Origin: Tieghemostelium lacteum
Taxonomy: Eukaryota > Evosea > Eumycetozoa > Dictyosteliales > Raperosteliaceae
Direction: 5' to 3'
NCBI GenBank assembly: GCA_001606155.1
Contig: LODT01000028.1
Location: forward strand, 596,735-660,734
Length of the DNA: 64,000 bases
The notes below the pieces were generated by a model, which was not told the DNA's origin, made no database searches, and was given only the letters and a program-made list of their open reading frames with translations. Made by a program: the position numbers and the translations under genes. This document shows positions 49,094 through 58,433 of this stretch, one piece after another. Every line of letters starts with the position of its first letter. Positions within the stretch are counted from its first letter, which is position 1.

Positions 49094-49194
49094 ATATCAA
49101 TACAATTGTAGTTTCATTATAAATAATACTTTTCTCTTTTTCCAGTGGATCACTTTGATTTGAACAGTTTATTATTATTTTCTAGAAAACTAAT

Positions 49195-51822
49195 CTATTG
49201 GAAATTACCAGGATGATAACCATGTTGTGGCGATACTTCATGTGGAGGTTGATATCTTGTAGTTGTGATAGTTCCATATGGTTGAGGATAAATGGTAGGA
49301 GGAGTCAAAATTCTATTTGGAGAGGTTCCTGGTTGTTGTGGTGGTGGAGGTTGGTTTGGAATTAAAGGAATTGAATATTGGGTTGAGTTTGGAGGAGGAT
49401 GGAAATATCTCTTTCCTCCAATTAAAGGTGGTGGTGGTGATGTGTTAAAAACTGGAATTCCTTGAGGAACATATTGATAGCCAGGGGGAGGTTGTGGTTG
49501 ATGTACATAGGAAAGAAATGCATTTTGACCATTTGCATAGGTTCTTGGTGGAGTTGGTTGATAGGGAAGTGGTTTGGTAGTGATGATAGTTGGACCTTTA
49601 CCAGGTGGCATATTTGGATAGAATGGTATGGCATTAATAGGCATGGTAACCATTGTTGATGGGATACCACGCATATGGTAATAGGGATCATCTTCATATT
49701 GTCGACCATATGGATCAACCCAGTATGGTGGAACGGAATCGGAAGGCTCTTGAATAGCTTGTCTCTTTTTCATACTTTCATAATAGACATCATTAATTGG
49801 AGTTTGAGTATCAGTTGTTTGTAGATTAGAAGTTGATTTATTCAAATCGTCGGTGCTGCCTTTAAATGGTGCTTTGGTACCACCAACAGTTGGTGTAAAT
49901 GATTTGGCATTAGGATTCAATTTGAATTTACTAAGTGATCCAGTACTGGAATTTGTTGGTGTTGCTGATGTACTAGTTATTGGTGTAGTTGCACTAGTTG
50001 ATTTATCTCCACTAGTAGTTGCAGTAGCGCTACTGGATTGGGCAGTTGTTGTGTCCTTAGAGGTACTGGTAGTTTCTGATTTGCTGGGTTTAGATTCGAT
50101 ATCTTTTTTAGTGTCTTGATTGGATGCTTCTTGAACTGTTGTTTGTTCAGTGGTAGTTGCGACGGTAGTGGTAGTAGTTGATGAAGCGTCATCAGATTTT
50201 TGATCATCTTTTGATGAACCAGATAATGAAAAATGACTTGGTGGTGGTAATACTCTTGGAGAACTAACAGATGGAGATGAAGGTCTGGATTTTGATTTAA
50301 TATTATAGTCACGTTGGAAAGTTTTCAAATTTTCAAAATTGGTTTGTCTGTCCATAGATTGATTCATTTTACCCAATTTAAAGTTATTAAAGTCATTCAC
50401 AACATCTGGATTGACACCAGATACCACTTCAAGTGAGAGTGAATTCAAAAGCTCTCTATTTTGTATTAATGGTGATTTCGGAGTATCAGATCCACTGAGA
50501 TTTTTAGTTTTACTATCTGTTAGACCTTGTCTAACTTTCATATATTCAACAAATCTTGGTGATAGACCGTCTCTTGGAGATCCTAATACACCATGATCAG
50601 GTTCATCATTTGGTTGTTTATCTCTATTTAATATTAATTTTGAAACATTGGCAGTACCAGTACCTCCACTTATCATTGTATTAGGTGTGGTAGGTTGCTG
50701 TGGTTGATCTCCACCATCCTTTTCCTTACTTGGTGTTGTACTTTCTTTGGTTGGTGTTTGTTGTTGTTGTTCTGGCTGTTGTTTTTGGGGTGTTGTTGAT
50801 TTTTGTTCTGGTTTATTGCTAGTAGTTGGACTGGTAGTAGTAGGATTGGTAGCTGGTGTGGTAGTAGTAGGTGAAGGTTGTTGTAATAGTCTTTGACGTT
50901 CACGTGGTGGAATATATTTATCTGTATTTGGAATCAAAGGTACTCTAGCTGTTGGGCTGGTAGTAGTAGGATTTGGATTTCCTTTTCTAACTACAGAACT
51001 ATATCTCTCCTCTTCATCATAGTCATTACCTTGAATGTGACCACGTTCCTCCAATAAATGCATATTTAAAGATTTATCATTTTCAATTTCATTTGCTTTC
51101 TTTTCGGCCAAATGGATATTGGACTTATAAAACTCAGAGGCCTTATCCAAATGAGTTGTATATAATTGCTCGTCAAATGTAGTTTTGACACCAAACAATT
51201 TTTCGTTGGTTGCAAATTGATCCCATTTCTTGTCGCTACCATTCTCTCTGCCACTGTCACCTTCTAAAGACTCATCATAATGTGTTTCTGATGACCATGG
51301 TTGTAATTCTCTCTCTCTGAGATTACCATCGAAACCACTAATATCTGTATCAGTATTTATAGTACCGTCGCCTTTCATCATGTGATGGTGATGTGGAGAT
51401 CCTGATCCATTTATGCGACTGTGTTGTTCAAGTTGAACACCAGTAGCTACCAATGATACAAAATCCTTTGCCTCTATCATTATAGTTGGTGTTGGTTGTG
51501 TTGTTATAGTGCCTGTTTCTTTCTTTCTAGCCATTTTCAAAACGATGCCAATACCACCACCGACGGTTGGTTGAACTGAATGTAATACACCTTCATAGAC
51601 TACTCCATTTTTAATGGTAACATTAACATAGTAACCAATCAAACTCATATATATAAATGTTGATCTGTCTTTCATCTGACTTTGGCTTGCTGACAATTGA
51701 GGTTGTTGTTGAATTTGTAATTTACTATGTCCGCTTCCACCGCTTCCGCTTAAATTCTGTTGTTGTTGTTTTTGTTGTTGTTGATTACCACCTTGTTGTG
51801 GTTTCTTCTTTTGATTATTCAT
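49195..51822 (-). CDS. atxn2: Ataxin-2/Pbp1 homologue (Lsm-LsmAD-PAM2)
   Basis: A single exon encodes 875 aa. After a Gln/Gly/Ser-rich start, an Lsm fold is visible (STFIYMSLIGYYVNVTIKNG..., about residues 53-145). It is followed by the LsmAD region with its hallmark FATNEKLFGVKTTFDEQLYT (about 205-225) and EIENDKSLNMHLLEERG. A PAM2-type poly(A)-binding-protein ligand, KFKLNPNAKSFTPT, lies near residue 635, deep in a Ser/Thr/Gln/Pro-rich disordered region. The C-terminus is Pro/Gln/Tyr-rich. Ataxin-2 proteins bind PABP and DDX6-type helicases, join stress granules and affect mRNA stability and TORC1. Domain order matches fully; the polyglutamine of human ATXN2 is represented only by short Gln runs near the N-terminus. 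Confidence 0.92.
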   Translation of the reverse strand: MNNQKKKPQQGGNQQQQKQQQQNLSGSGGSGHSKLQIQQQPQLSASQSQMKDRSTFIYMSLIGYYVNVTIKNGVVYEGVLHSVQPTVGGGIGIVLKMARKKETGTITTQPTPTIMIEAKDFVSLVATGVQLEQHSRINGSGSPHHHHMMKGDGTINTDTDISGFDGNLRERELQPWSSETHYDESLEGDSGRENGSDKKWDQFATNEKLFGVKTTFDEQLYTTHLDKASEFYKSNIHLAEKKANEIENDKSLNMHLLEERGHIQGNDYDEEERYSSVVRKGNPNPTTTSPTARVPLIPNTDKYIPPRERQRLLQQPSPTTTTPATNPTTTSPTTSNKPEQKSTTPQKQQPEQQQQTPTKESTTPSKEKDGGDQPQQPTTPNTMISGGTGTANVSKLILNRDKQPNDEPDHGVLGSPRDGLSPRFVEYMKVRQGLTDSKTKNLSGSDTPKSPLIQNRELLNSLSLEVVSGVNPDVVNDFNNFKLGKMNQSMDRQTNFENLKTFQRDYNIKSKSRPSSPSVSSPRVLPPPSHFSLSGSSKDDQKSDDASSTTTTTVATTTEQTTVQEASNQDTKKDIESKPSKSETTSTSKDTTTAQSSSATATTSGDKSTSATTPITSTSATPTNSSTGSLSKFKLNPNAKSFTPTVGGTKAPFKGSTDDLNKSTSNLQTTDTQTPINDVYYESMKKRQAIQEPSDSVPPYWVDPYGRQYEDDPYYHMRGIPSTMVTMPINAIPFYPNMPPGKGPTIITTKPLPYQPTPPRTYANGQNAFLSYVHQPQPPPGYQYVPQGIPVFNTSPPPPLIGGKRYFHPPPNSTQYSIPLIPNQPPPPQQPGTSPNRILTPPTIYPQPYGTITTTRYQPPHEVSPQHGYHPGNFQ

Positions 51823-52123
51823 TCTATCTTATTCTTTTATTTATAATTTTCTTTTATATTGTTTGTAAGCCTTTTTTTTTTTCTTTTCTAAATTTTGTAG
51901 ACTTTTAAATAAATAAACCTTCTATATCTAAAAAAAACTATTTAATCTCTATTTTTTATGAACTTAAATTCTAAACATTGAATTCAAATAGATATAATAA
52001 AAAAAAAAAAAGAAATAAACAATTAAAAATAAAAAAAAAAAAAAATAGGAATTGTCTAAAAAAAAAAGTTATCTCAACTTCATTTTAAATGGCAATGGTT
52101 TAAATTATAAGTTTTTTTTATTT
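51823..52123. other. 301-bp intergenic region upstream of the ataxin-2 gene
   Basis: This gap is the 5' flank of the ataxin-2 gene and the 3' flank of the kinase gene, both on the minus strand. It consists mainly of A/T homopolymers, notably poly(A) runs near 51999-52010 and 52031-52045. No ORF or recognisable element is seen. Confidence 0.45.
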
Positions 52124-54740
52124 CTATACTTGTTTATTATTATGATCAGGAATAGGTTCCAAATCAACATCAGTCATTATGAAACCATAAGAATTTGCAA
52201 TTTTTCTAAATTTATCTAGTACTAGCGATTTACATTCGGATAGAGATCTAGGATTCTTTCTAACAGATGGAAGATCTGTCCAAGATTTAGATATTGGTAT
52301 CAGCGTGGTTAGTTGATCTATTAATTCTTTGATTTTAATTCTCTTTTTTGGGTCTAATTGTAAACATTGATTAATAAGATTGCAAACTTCTTCATGGATA
52401 TATCCAAATTCGGAAACTGATCGGAATGCTTTTTCTCTTAGATTATTATGATATTTTTGTTTTGTAATTACCTCAAAAAATACTAAACCTAGTGAGAAAA
52501 TATCAGATTCTGTTGAATATTTTGAAGATTTTAATATTTCAGGAGCCTTGTATATATCAGTGCCACTCTCACCAGTTTCAAGTCCCAATTTAACTTTGGC
52601 AATGGTATGTGAAATACCAAAATCTGAGAGTTTAACTCTAACACCATCAATCTCAAAACAATTTCTATCGAATACCAATATATTGTGTGGTTTGAGATCT
52701 CGATGGCATATATTTTTACCTTGAAGATATTCAAGTGCTCTGGCGATATCTAACCAATAGAGAAGGATAAGTTCCCAATTATTGATTTGGTCAGCTAGGA
52801 TTGATTGGTCTAGTGATCCTTGTGCTAATTCCAGTAAAATACCACTGGTACAGAACTCAACTGGGTTTGAAGTGTCATCTACATATGGAGAGGTATCCAT
52901 ATATCGAATATCAGGTACTATAGCAATAACTTTGACAATATATCTAGATGCAAGATCAAACATAATCTTGGACTCTTGTTGGAATTTTTTCATTTTTTCT
53001 CTAAGTTCCATTTCTTTTTGTGGACGTTGTAACTCACCAAATGCATGTTTATCAACTGGTTGCATACGTTTCAGTACCATTGGTGTTTTGTAATGTGGAT
53101 GGTGTAGACATTCTTCTCTTAGTTTTTCAACTTTTATAACGGATGCTTCTCCACCTTGACCCAGAATATTTTTATCTAAAATTAAGTCTTTATAATCCAG
53201 TGTCGGAATTTCACTAATATCTATAGACAGTTCATGTACATTGATGGTCAATGGTGCATTAATTCCAAAGTAATTCATTAGTACCAGGTTGGACATTAGA
53301 CTATATTCATTGTTTGGAATGGCAATTGGAAATGGATCCTCCTCAATGGTAAAATGGTAATCAATCTTATAAGATGTACCCAACTGTGATATTCTAACTT
53401 GGTCTACAAAATCATTGTAAGAACTGACATTTAAATTTCTTTTAGTGCTTTGGTGTTGAACTTTTAGTGGTAGTGGTGTTTTTGAATGATGGCATTTTAG
53501 ACAAATTGGTTGGTTAAACTTGTGTGGATTATTGTGTGGACAACACAAGATACAGAAAAACTTTTTACAAACTACACAAGTAATAGGATCATTGTATATA
53601 TTCATACAGGATTGGCACATTACAGTGGTTCTTTTCTTTTGTAAGACATCAACAATTAACAATAGAGATTTAATATCTTCCTCTGGTATGGAAATGGTAA
53701 TAACAACCTCTTTAGATAAAAATAATAGTTGTTGTTGAGGTTGGTCATAGACAGGTCCGAATATTCTCTGTCTGATTACATATTCTTTAATATGTAATTT
53801 CCTTGATCCAGAGTATAGATTAGCAGTTCCATCCTCCATTAGCACCAATGATGAAAACTTTGAATTATCTTTAATCTCAACTACCAATATGGTATTATAC
53901 TTTGGTGTAGCCATAGTTTCAAAATTAGTAAATACATTGTAATAATCCTTGTATTTTGCATCATTCTTTAATGCATGTTTATATGGTTCTAAAATTTTCA
54001 CAATCAAATCAATTATTAAATATATATGTAAAACAACATAGGCAATCAATCTATAAACAACTAAATTAATTTTATCATTACCATAAATTGAATTCTCTTT
54101 TTGGAATGATGATTGAATAAATGTCTAATGCAAATTAAAAAATATTTAAATTAATATAAATATTATGTGGTGATCTTTTAAAATACTTACAGAAAATTTA
54201 TGAACATGTGATGAAAACTCATTGATTTTGAATGGTTCGTTTAACAATGGTTTAAACTTGATTAAATTATCTTTAAATTCGTTATATAATGTTTGAAATT
54301 GATTTTGACCGTTTAAAATTGAATTGTAAACATTATCCTTTTTGATTGCTTTGTTAGTTCTTTTGAAAGGTTTTTTAAACCCATCAATATTAACCTTTGG
54401 AATTACTTACAATTTCTTCACTTAAAAATCGATTTATTAAATATAATAAATCAGAAATTAGATTTTCTGTAATATTTTGATTGTGTTTTAATTTATTGTA
54501 TATAATCCAAGGTGCTCGATCGTAACTAGTAATATTGGGTGATTGTGGTTGTAAATTATTATTGTTTGGGTTAATTTTTTTAAAAGGTGATTTTGGTGAA
54601 GTTTGTACAATTAAAGGGTTGGTAGGTGTTATAATAGGTTCAACATATTCATTCAATAAAAAAGACTTAGTAAATTTAAATTGGATGCCATAACCAACAG
54701 GTGGTTTTCTCGATTGAAATAATTTTGAAGCTAAGTCCAT
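52124..54740 (-). CDS. TKL-like protein kinase with FYVE-like zinc finger
   Basis: Exons 54740-54411, 54337-54191 and 54124-52124, all phase 0, encode 825 aa. The N-terminal 160 residues are Asn/Pro-rich and helical, then a beta-rich region. A cysteine cluster at about residues 328-374 has spacing C-x2-C-x8-C-x2-C-x4-C-x2-C-x13-C-x2-C, like a FYVE-type double zinc finger but without the R(R/K)HHCR lipid-binding motif. The C-terminal kinase (about 476-765) has GQGGEAS, MVLKRM (Lys), HRDLKPHN (about 631), DFGIS (about 661), GTDIYKAPEI and SDIFSLGLVFFEV, so all catalytic residues look intact. The HRDLKPHN and DFG context suggests the tyrosine-kinase-like group common in dictyostelids. Substrates are unknown. 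Confidence 0.85.
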
Positions 54741-55214
54741 ATTTGCAGGTGATAATAATAAAATTAAAAAATTTATTAATAATTTAAAGTGATCAAAAAA
54801 CTTATATTTTTATTATAAAAAAACCCAAAATATTAAGTGAATTATAATAATCAATTCCTCTATCGATCTTCTAAGATTAGATTTTTTTGTTTAAAGATAA
54901 TTCTCATAATTTAACATCTCATTAGATGAAGTGGTAATTAATATATTCGAGAATAAATTCCATTGTGTACCCTGTAAAAACAATTACACCCCACCACAAC
55001 GCGCACAGATCTGTTTTTTTTTTGTTTAAATCAACTATTGGTGTGGGAAAAGAAAATGATTGATTCTGATTGTGGTGTGATCTCCAATACTCTCTACTCT
55101 CTGTATGAGTGGGATTATATTTTAGTTAAATATCACAAGTTTATTGATTTTCCCATGTGTACAATAGTTTATATCTGAATAATAATAATTTGCTATGCTA
55201 TGTTATATATATAT
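54741..55214 (-). promoter_or_regulatory. Kinase gene upstream region with G-box-like cluster
   Basis: The 474-bp gap lies upstream of the kinase gene and downstream of the small mitochondrial gene. Between 54986 and 55079 there are three GT-rich words: GTTGTGGTGGGGTGT (minus strand, 54986-55000), TTGGTGTGGG (plus, 55039-55048) and TTGTGGTGTG (plus, 55070-55079). A perfect palindrome ACAGATCTGT lies at 55005-55014. GT-rich G-boxes are bound by GBF in Dictyostelium and drive cAMP-induced developmental genes. The match is by eye and the factor is inferred. Confidence 0.35.
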
Positions 55215-55906
55215 TTAGTTTTTGATATCTGGGAAGAATTCTTCTAAAGTAACTTCTTGTATTGGTTGTTCCTATTTTAAAATGTATGTATTAGTAGTCA
55301 TGTATAACAACTAATAGCCAATTGTATTCCTCTTTATATATATACTTTATATTTAGCAGAAAAAGATTTCTTGGCTTCGAGTTTGGCACCTCTAAGTTCG
55401 GTACTAATACCATGGAGGATTTGAATGTAATCTTCTTCAGCTATAATAATAATTAAAAATAGTTGTGTTAATTATATGATTACACAATACTTCTTTTTCC
55501 CATCCTCTTTTCTCGATAGAACTAATCTATGTGAAAAAATGAATAATCTATAACTAAATTGCTAAATTGTCTGTTATACAAACTTGGTTCTTTGTATTTC
55601 AATTGATATTTTTTGGCAATTGGTGCAACATCTGGTCTTGCTAAAAATGATTGAATTTTCTTATCAGTTGTATTGGTGATATTTGTTTTAATAAAGCTTT
55701 TGTAAGCAGCTCTTTCCTCTGCAGAGATAGTGGTAGTTGAGTATCTTCTCTGTTTTTGTTTTTATGAATTTTATATATATTAGAATCCAAAACTTCAATT
55801 TTGGCAATGTCCTAAGATCTAGATCACTGCAGTGTAAACTTCTATAAAATCAGTCTCTTACCAATAAAGTTTTAGAGGTGTTGTTTAAAACTAATCTTGA
55901 AATCAT
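55215..55906 (-). CDS. Small, probably mitochondrial protein in five exons (135 aa)
   Basis: No long ORF marks this gene; it was built from splice sites. Exons 55906-55862, 55749-55580, 55526-55486, 55440-55346 and 55271-55215 give exactly 135 codons plus a stop. The joined start MISRLVLNNTSKTLLRRYST is rich in Arg, Ser and hydroxyl residues with no acids, a typical mitochondrial presequence with a likely cleavage near RRYS. The mature part is helical and charged (AEERAAYKSF, ARPDVAPIAKKYQL, EEDYIQILHGISTELRG, KLEAKKSFSAKY) and ends EEFFPDIKN. I do not recognise the family; a small respiratory-chain or ATP-synthase subunit is a guess from size and targeting. The second and third introns have alternative donor/acceptor choices, and the set used is the only one found that keeps the frame open throughout. 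Confidence 0.68.
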
Positions 55907-56298
55907 TTTTACAATACAAATATGAAAGTGTGAAAAAAAATCAATAAAAAAATTAATTTTTTTTTTTAAATCCAAAAAATTGACAATAACGTTATTGATC
56001 ATCGATAGCTTTGGAGGGTTTTACATTGGTTTATTTTGGTTTGTTTTAGAGTAAAGGATTATATCAAATGTACAGAGAGTGTTGTATTATTAAATATTAT
56101 AAAGCTAAAAAAAAAGAATTTGAAAAAAAAACGATAGTTGTGTTTTGGACATGTTAAGTACAAAAAAGGTGATGTGTTCAAAAACACTTTTTAGTTGTTG
56201 TGGGATTCTATATAATTATAGGTGGAGTGAAATTTGTTTGATTTGCTGATGTTATTGGAATAAAAAAATAAAATATATTATATGGTAGGGGGTGTAAA
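55907..56298. other. 392-bp intergenic region
   Basis: The region is the 5' flank of the small mitochondrial gene and the 3' flank of the MEF2 gene, both minus strand. AT-rich sequence with A runs is all that is evident. A perfect TCCCACAA on the minus strand (56198-56205) equals a form of the Dictyostelium ncRNA upstream element, but no RNA-like sequence follows it at the expected distance. Confidence 0.4.
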
Positions 56299-58433
56299 TT
56301 AAATATTTTTTCTTTTTCTGGGATTTGAATGTTCATTGGAATCATCTGAATTACTATTACTGCTATTATTGGTACTGTTGTTATTATTGCTATTATTGCT
56401 ATTGCTGTTGTTATTATTATTATTTAAAAATGAAGATGGAGGTTCCATACCAAAGAAATTTCTACCAGAGGGTGACATTACTCCCAGGGCAGGCAATAAA
56501 CCTAATTCTAAACTTGAAGGAGTTGAAAAACCAGGTCTTGGAGTTGGATTACTATTCCACATTAGATAAGAAGGCATATTAGACATATCAAAATCCTTTG
56601 CAGAGAAATCATGGTAAAGATCTCTAGGTGAAGGTAGAGTGGGTGTTTCTGTGGGTTTTTGAATGGGATTTTCAATATTGATATTGGGTAGTTTGACTGT
56701 AGAAACTGCAAACTTGTTTCCTTCAGCCTCAGGTATAACAACACTAAGAGATTTCTTATTGAATTTTGGTTTCTGATCTTCTAGGCTGGATACAACAGGT
56801 ACCAGTGCAGGTGAAATGGTATTGGGTGAGGCTATACTTAGATTTCCAGGTGAAATGGGTGGTGTTGATGATGATGATGTGCTATTACTACTACCACCAC
56901 CATTACTGTTATTGGTCAGTGAGGTTATAGAATGGCTATTGGCGTGACTACTATTACTACTACTGTTATTTGGTGAAGAAGTTTCTTTATGTTCTTTAGA
57001 TTCTTTAGTGTGATTAGATTCGGGTTTTGTTAAAATATTGTGTTTACCGCTGGCGCTTTGTTGTTCTGGTGTATTGTGATTATTTTGTACAGGTGTATTT
57101 GAAGTTGTAGATGATGAAGTTGATGAGGTTGGTGGTGGAGGTGGAGGTAATGATGGTGGTACTGGTAGTGATAATGGTGGTGTACTACTGGCTATTATAG
57201 GTGATGCATGATTAGATGAAAATGCATTAGAATTTTGATGATGATTATTACTAGATCCTGTAGTTGGTGAACTATTATGATTATGATTGTGATGATTGTG
57301 ATGTAAATGGTTTGGTGGTGGTTGTTGTTGAGGGTGTTGAGGTGGATGATGGTTGTGTTGTGGAGGTGGTTGAGGTAACTGTGGTTGTTGTTGTTGTTGC
57401 TGTTGTTGTTGTTGTTGTTGTTGAGGAGTTGCATAATAAGGTATCACTTGTTGAGGTAAATATTGAAAGCCTTGATAATATTGATATGGATAATTCATAT
57501 ATTCACCAGCCTGTGAAGAACCAGCACCTTGGTAAAAATATTGAAATTGGGGTCCGTTCTTTAACATTGGTCCACCAGGAGGAGGTTTACCAGTCATTGG
57601 TGGAGATATACCAGGATATATTAAACCTTTTCTAGCAGCTGTTCTTGGTGTCAGAGGTGCCAAATCCTGTTCCATTCCATTATAATTCCATTTAGTAGGT
57701 TGAAGTAGAGTAGTACCATTGACAACCAATGGTGATGATCCACCTCCAATATTCATAGTATCATTTAAAAATCTCTGATGTTGAGGTATTAAACCTTGCT
57801 GTGGCTGATGATTCTGTGGTGGAGGTGCTTGATGATTATGTTCTCTATGTATTGGTATAGGACTTGGACTATTGGAGTTTGCTCCACTACTTCCTCCATG
57901 ATGATTGTTGTTATTATTATTATTACTATTACTATTACCATGATGATTAGTACCACTATGGTGATGACTATTATGGTGATGACTATTATGGTTACCTTGA
58001 GAATGATGGTGATTACTAGAATTTGTACCACCACTATTACTACTGCTAGCACCACTATTACCATTTGGAAATGAAATAGAACGAGGGGTAGTTGGAGTCT
58101 CACCTAAATCTTCACTTAGAGGAGAATCTTCGTCTTCATCCTCTTCACTCTTTATTCGTTTATTTCCAAATACTCTTGAGTAGTCTTGGTTGGTGAGATT
58201 CTTTCTGGTACCCTCTGCTGAATCTGTATATCTATACAATATCTTATCCATATCTTTGGACGAGTATTGAAACAGTTTATTATTACTGCTAAAAACAATC
58301 AAAGCAATCTCACAATCACACAGAATTGAGAGTTCCATTGCTTTTTTGATCAGTCCATTCTTTCTTTTTGTAAATGTTGCCTGTCGATTTCTTTCATTTG
58401 TAATCTTCTCGATTACAATTTTATTCCTACCCA
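56299..58433 (-). CDS. mef2A: MEF2-type MADS-box transcription factor
   Basis: The main coding exon gives about 710 aa. It opens, directly after an acceptor (TTAG), with the bases TG then GRNKIVIEKITNERNRQATF, a complete MADS box. The MEF2-specific second half follows: ALIVFSSNNKLFQYSSKDMDKIL and RYTDSAEG in the MEF2-domain position. The rest is low-complexity: an acidic NLS-adjacent stretch, Asn/His/Gly runs, polyQ (about residues 338-350 of this exon), Pro-rich and Ser/Asn-rich regions, ending PRKRKNI. MADS proteins of this type bind CTA(A/T)4TAG as dimers; Dictyostelium mef2A acts in prespore/prestalk choice. No ATG lies in frame upstream. The initiator is probably split, with its A in an unplaced upstream exon. 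Confidence 0.9.

Noticed and set aside
56198-56205. TCCCACAA on the minus strand, a perfect DUSE-like word used upstream of Dictyostelium ncRNA genes
   Set aside because: An 8-mer is expected by chance, and the sequence about 60 bases downstream shows no structured RNA.
57360-57425. Short tandem CAA/TTG repeat as a possible unstable microsatellite
   Set aside because: It encodes an in-frame polyglutamine run in MEF2 interrupted by variant codons, ordinary for dictyostelid coding DNA.
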